Assembly: GCA_963664465.2 (NCBI GenBank)
Contig: CAXXSU010000015.1
Coordinates: forward strand, 434,001 to 498,000
Direction of reading: 5' to 3'
DNA: 64,000 nucleotides
From: CAVOAK01 sp963664465
Lineage (GTDB): Bacteria > Pseudomonadota > Alphaproteobacteria > UBA8366 > CAVOAK01
Positions 62,047-64,000 of this stretch are shown one piece after another (within the stretch, counting starts at the first letter, position 1; each line of letters begins with the position of its first letter). The notes under the pieces were generated by a model, which saw only the letters and a list, made by a program, of their open reading frames with translations, was not told the DNA's origin and ran no database searches. The translations under genes and the position numbers were made by a program.

Positions 62047-63207
62047 TCACGACGCCTTCCGCAGGCGTGATTTGCGACCAGTCTTAGGTGCGAGCCTTCC
62101 GGCCAGATATCGGTTGATGTCCCAAATCGTGCCTTCAAAATTGGGCGGCGCTAGCGGACTTGCCAGTGCGCTACGTGACTTCAGGCCTCGCCGTACACTT
62201 TCCAGCCGAGCTTTGTCCTCGGTCATGACGTCGCCGATCCAGCCGTGCAGCGAACGCACCATCTTGCGCTTCGGCTTAGGATCGAACGTCCCCAGTCCCC
62301 AGGTCGCATTCACCTCTTCCGCCGCACGCGGCCACATACACATGTAGTTGATGATTTCCGGCGACAGTGCGACGACGTGCGAGGGGTAAACGCAAAACAT
62401 CATGGTGTAGCGTTGCTCCTTGTCCGTCAGGTCAGGATGGTGGGGCTCGCGCGGCGGCCACTTCCCTGGAAAGTGGGATTTGTAGCCGGTGAATCCATCG
62501 CCACCGGGAAATTTTTTGCAAAGCCGCGTTGGCGTGATGTCGTGCAGCGTTTTGTGGTGCACCGAGCTCAGGTGATAGCCTTCCATGAAGTTTTCAACGA
62601 GGCATTTCCAATTGGTGTCCCAGACCTGCTCCTCACGAAACTGATTGACCATGTCGGCCATGTGGTAATTCTCAATGAAAGGCTCGAGCCCCTTGAGCCG
62701 CGGCGCGAGTGGCTTCGCCTTGCCATCCAGGTTCACATAAAGGAAGCCGTGCCAGATTTCGGTCGCGAACGCCGGTAGCCGGCAGCCCTCGACCTTGAAC
62801 CCCTTGACCTGGTCCATGTAGGGCGCGCGCAGGAGCTTGCCGTCGTTGGCATAGGTCCAGGCATGATAGGGACAGACGAAATGCTTGGAATTGCCCGTGC
62901 CTTCGAGGATCACCGAAGAGCGGTGGCGGCAGACGTTGGACAGCACCCGCACCTTGTCGTCCTGACCACGCACGACGATCAGCGGCTCGCCGATCAGCTC
63001 GGTCGTGAAATAGTCACCACGTTTGGGGACATCTTCGACGCGTCCGAGGCAGAACCATTCTTTGCGGAAGATTTCGTCCCTCTCGAGTTCGAGAAATTCT
63101 TCGGAGAAATAGCAAGCCGGCGGTAGCGTCTTTGCCCGTGAGGTTTCCCATTCCGCGAGTTCAGCCAGGGCTTCACGTAGCCCGCTTACGTTGTTCGACC
63201 CTACCAT
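62047..63207 (-). CDS. Rieske oxygenase, GbcA/CntA-like (tandem copy 3)
   Basis: A 386-residue protein. ATG 63207 is preferred since AGGAGG ends 7 bases before it; ATG 63213 would lie directly against the site. Rieske ligands CRHRSSVILEGTG and VCPYHAWTYANDG; iron site VENFMEGYHLSSVHHK. It is similar to copies 1 and 2 throughout but lacks their near-identity in the central segment. Confidence 0.9.
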   Translation of the reverse strand: MVGSNNVSGLREALAELAEWETSRAKTLPPACYFSEEFLELERDEIFRKEWFCLGRVEDVPKRGDYFTTELIGEPLIVVRGQDDKVRVLSNVCRHRSSVILEGTGNSKHFVCPYHAWTYANDGKLLRAPYMDQVKGFKVEGCRLPAFATEIWHGFLYVNLDGKAKPLAPRLKGLEPFIENYHMADMVNQFREEQVWDTNWKCLVENFMEGYHLSSVHHKTLHDITPTRLCKKFPGGDGFTGYKSHFPGKWPPREPHHPDLTDKEQRYTMMFCVYPSHVVALSPEIINYMCMWPRAAEEVNATWGLGTFDPKPKRKMVRSLHGWIGDVMTEDKARLESVRRGLKSRSALASPLAPPNFEGTIWDINRYLAGRLAPKTGRKSRLRKAS

Positions 63208-63328
63208 ATGCATGCCTCCTTGATCGTCCGGCGTCGCTTATCGCCGCCTCGTCCAGCTTAGGCCCAATCCTACGTCGGCACGCGCACCGTAGCGAACGAC
63301 ATTTTTTCACAAAATTCATGAGAGAATC

Positions 63329-64000
63329 TCATAGATCCTTTGCCAGCGTGAAAACCGCTTCCGGTTGAGCGATGCCCTTTAGGGGAAAGGTGCCGAGCGG
63401 CCGGAACGTATCGTCGATGGCAGTTACGAAGGCGTCGGAGGCGACGTAGGGCACCTTGAGTTCAGCGCAGAGGCCAGCGATCCGGCTGACGAGATTTACC
63501 GCCGGACCGATGACGGTGAATTCAAGCCGGTTCGGGGCACCAACATTTCCGTAAGCCACACGCCCGACATGGAGAGCCACGCCAAAATCGACCTCCAAAT
63601 CAGGCACATCAGCGGCAATCTCCGATCGGGACGCCAAGGCCTCGCAGGCCGCTGCCGAAGCGTTTTGCAACACCTCAGTCGTACTCTGTTCGCCATCCAA
63701 CGGGAAAATGGCCAGCACTGCGTCGCCGATGAACTTGAGAATTTCACCGCCATGCGTCTCAATTGCCGCTTCCGCAACGCCAAAATAATCGTTAAGCAGG
63801 CCGATCATTTCGGTCGAGGAAAATGTCTGCGAAAGGCCCGTAAAGTTTCGCAAATCGCAGTACCACAACGCCGCCTCAATCGTCTCGAGATTGCCGCGCG
63901 TGATCGACCCCTCCAGAACCTTAGGCCCCGAGGCTTGCCCTAGATAGGTTTCGAGAATCGTTCGGGCGATCTGCCGTACGGCCTGCACCTCCGCAATCGG
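63329..64000 (-). CDS. Class III adenylate/guanylate cyclase, 5' end cut by window edge
   Basis: An open frame of at least 223 codons, reading leftward from the edge (IAEVQAVRQIARTILETYLGQ) to TGA at 63329. The catalytic domain is complete: ALWYCDLRNFTGLSQTF with first metal Asp, FSSTEMIGLLNDYFG, HGGEILKFIGDAVLAIFP with second Asp, and FGVALHVGRVAYGNVGAPNRLEFTVIGPAVN for nucleotide binding. It ends with PLKGIAQPEAVFTLA. The N-terminal sensor portion lies outside. It is a homologue of the broken cyclase at 17.0-19.5 kb. Confidence 0.92.
   Translation of the reverse strand, partial: PIAEVQAVRQIARTILETYLGQASGPKVLEGSITRGNLETIEAALWYCDLRNFTGLSQTFSSTEMIGLLNDYFGVAEAAIETHGGEILKFIGDAVLAIFPLDGEQSTTEVLQNASAAACEALASRSEIAADVPDLEVDFGVALHVGRVAYGNVGAPNRLEFTVIGPAVNLVSRIAGLCAELKVPYVASDAFVTAIDDTFRPLGTFPLKGIAQPEAVFTLAKDL

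Noticed and set aside
1..64000. tRNA, rRNA, riboswitch or phage integrase signatures
   Set aside because: None recognised by eye on either strand; small RNA genes could have been missed without a covariance search.

Overview
The window is GC-rich, gene-dense bacterial DNA. Its content (Rieske oxygenases, TauD/TfdA dioxygenases, HyuA/HyuB, HcnABC/Oox-like oxidase, class III nucleotide cyclases, an ECF sigma/anti-sigma pair, polar amino-acid ABC genes) suggests an alphaproteobacterium, perhaps Rhodospirillales-like and possibly marine or host-associated. That placement is inference from gene families; no rRNA, tRNA or other phylogenetic marker is present.

Region 1 (1-16.2 kb): scavenging and catabolic genes in single or short units. 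They are a VTT-domain membrane protein (cut by the left edge), an Asp/Glu racemase-like enzyme, a RidA protein, a PLP-dependent dehydratase, a polar amino-acid binding protein, two amidases, an NTF2-like protein, two tandem TauD dioxygenases that look like a duplication with their flanks, a CitE-like aldolase, a gamma-glutamyltransferase split by an insertion sequence, and malate synthase.

Region 2 (16.2-29.7 kb): an insertion-sequence-riddled segment. Five copies (A-E) of one ~1.47 kb IS5/IS1182-type element lie in the same orientation; copy A, at 12.2 kb, sits in the ggt gene. Four have clear 4-bp target duplications. A sixth element, IS1595/ISXO2-like, has long perfect inverted repeats and an 8-bp duplication. 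Together they split ggt, an adenylate/guanylate cyclase and two AHSA1/SRPBCC genes. Survivors include an ArsR repressor, a universal stress protein, a TauE/SafE exporter and a GAF-like protein. A secreted Gly-Gln-repeat protein is frameshifted.

Region 3 (29.9-46.5 kb): ECF sigma (apparently frameshifted), anti-sigma and a small exported protein sharing a motif; a third TauD; a TrpXYZ-like ABC operon; an M14 carboxypeptidase; an Ldh-family oxidoreductase lacking the usual SHG histidine; a DadA-like oxidase; hyuA; hyuB interrupted by one amber codon; a Gfo/Idh oxidoreductase; a PotD-like protein without signal peptide; and a Rieske oxygenase.

Region 4 (46.7-64 kb): RidA-like and GST genes; a minus-strand cluster with ABC ATPase, Rieske oxygenase, two permeases and a DoeB/AspA-like deacylase; an FAH hydrolase, Rieske oxygenase and VOC set; an HcnABC/Oox-like three-subunit amino-acid oxidase; three tandem Rieske paralogues, two of which share a nearly identical internal segment; and a nucleotide cyclase cut by the right edge.

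Overall theme: uptake and oxidation of amino-acid derivatives, amides, N-methyl or cyclic-amide compounds and perhaps aromatics, with many terminal oxygenases and few visible electron-transfer partners. The genome shows active or recent IS transposition, several single-base or nonsense lesions, and unrelated short tandem repeats in gene gaps.
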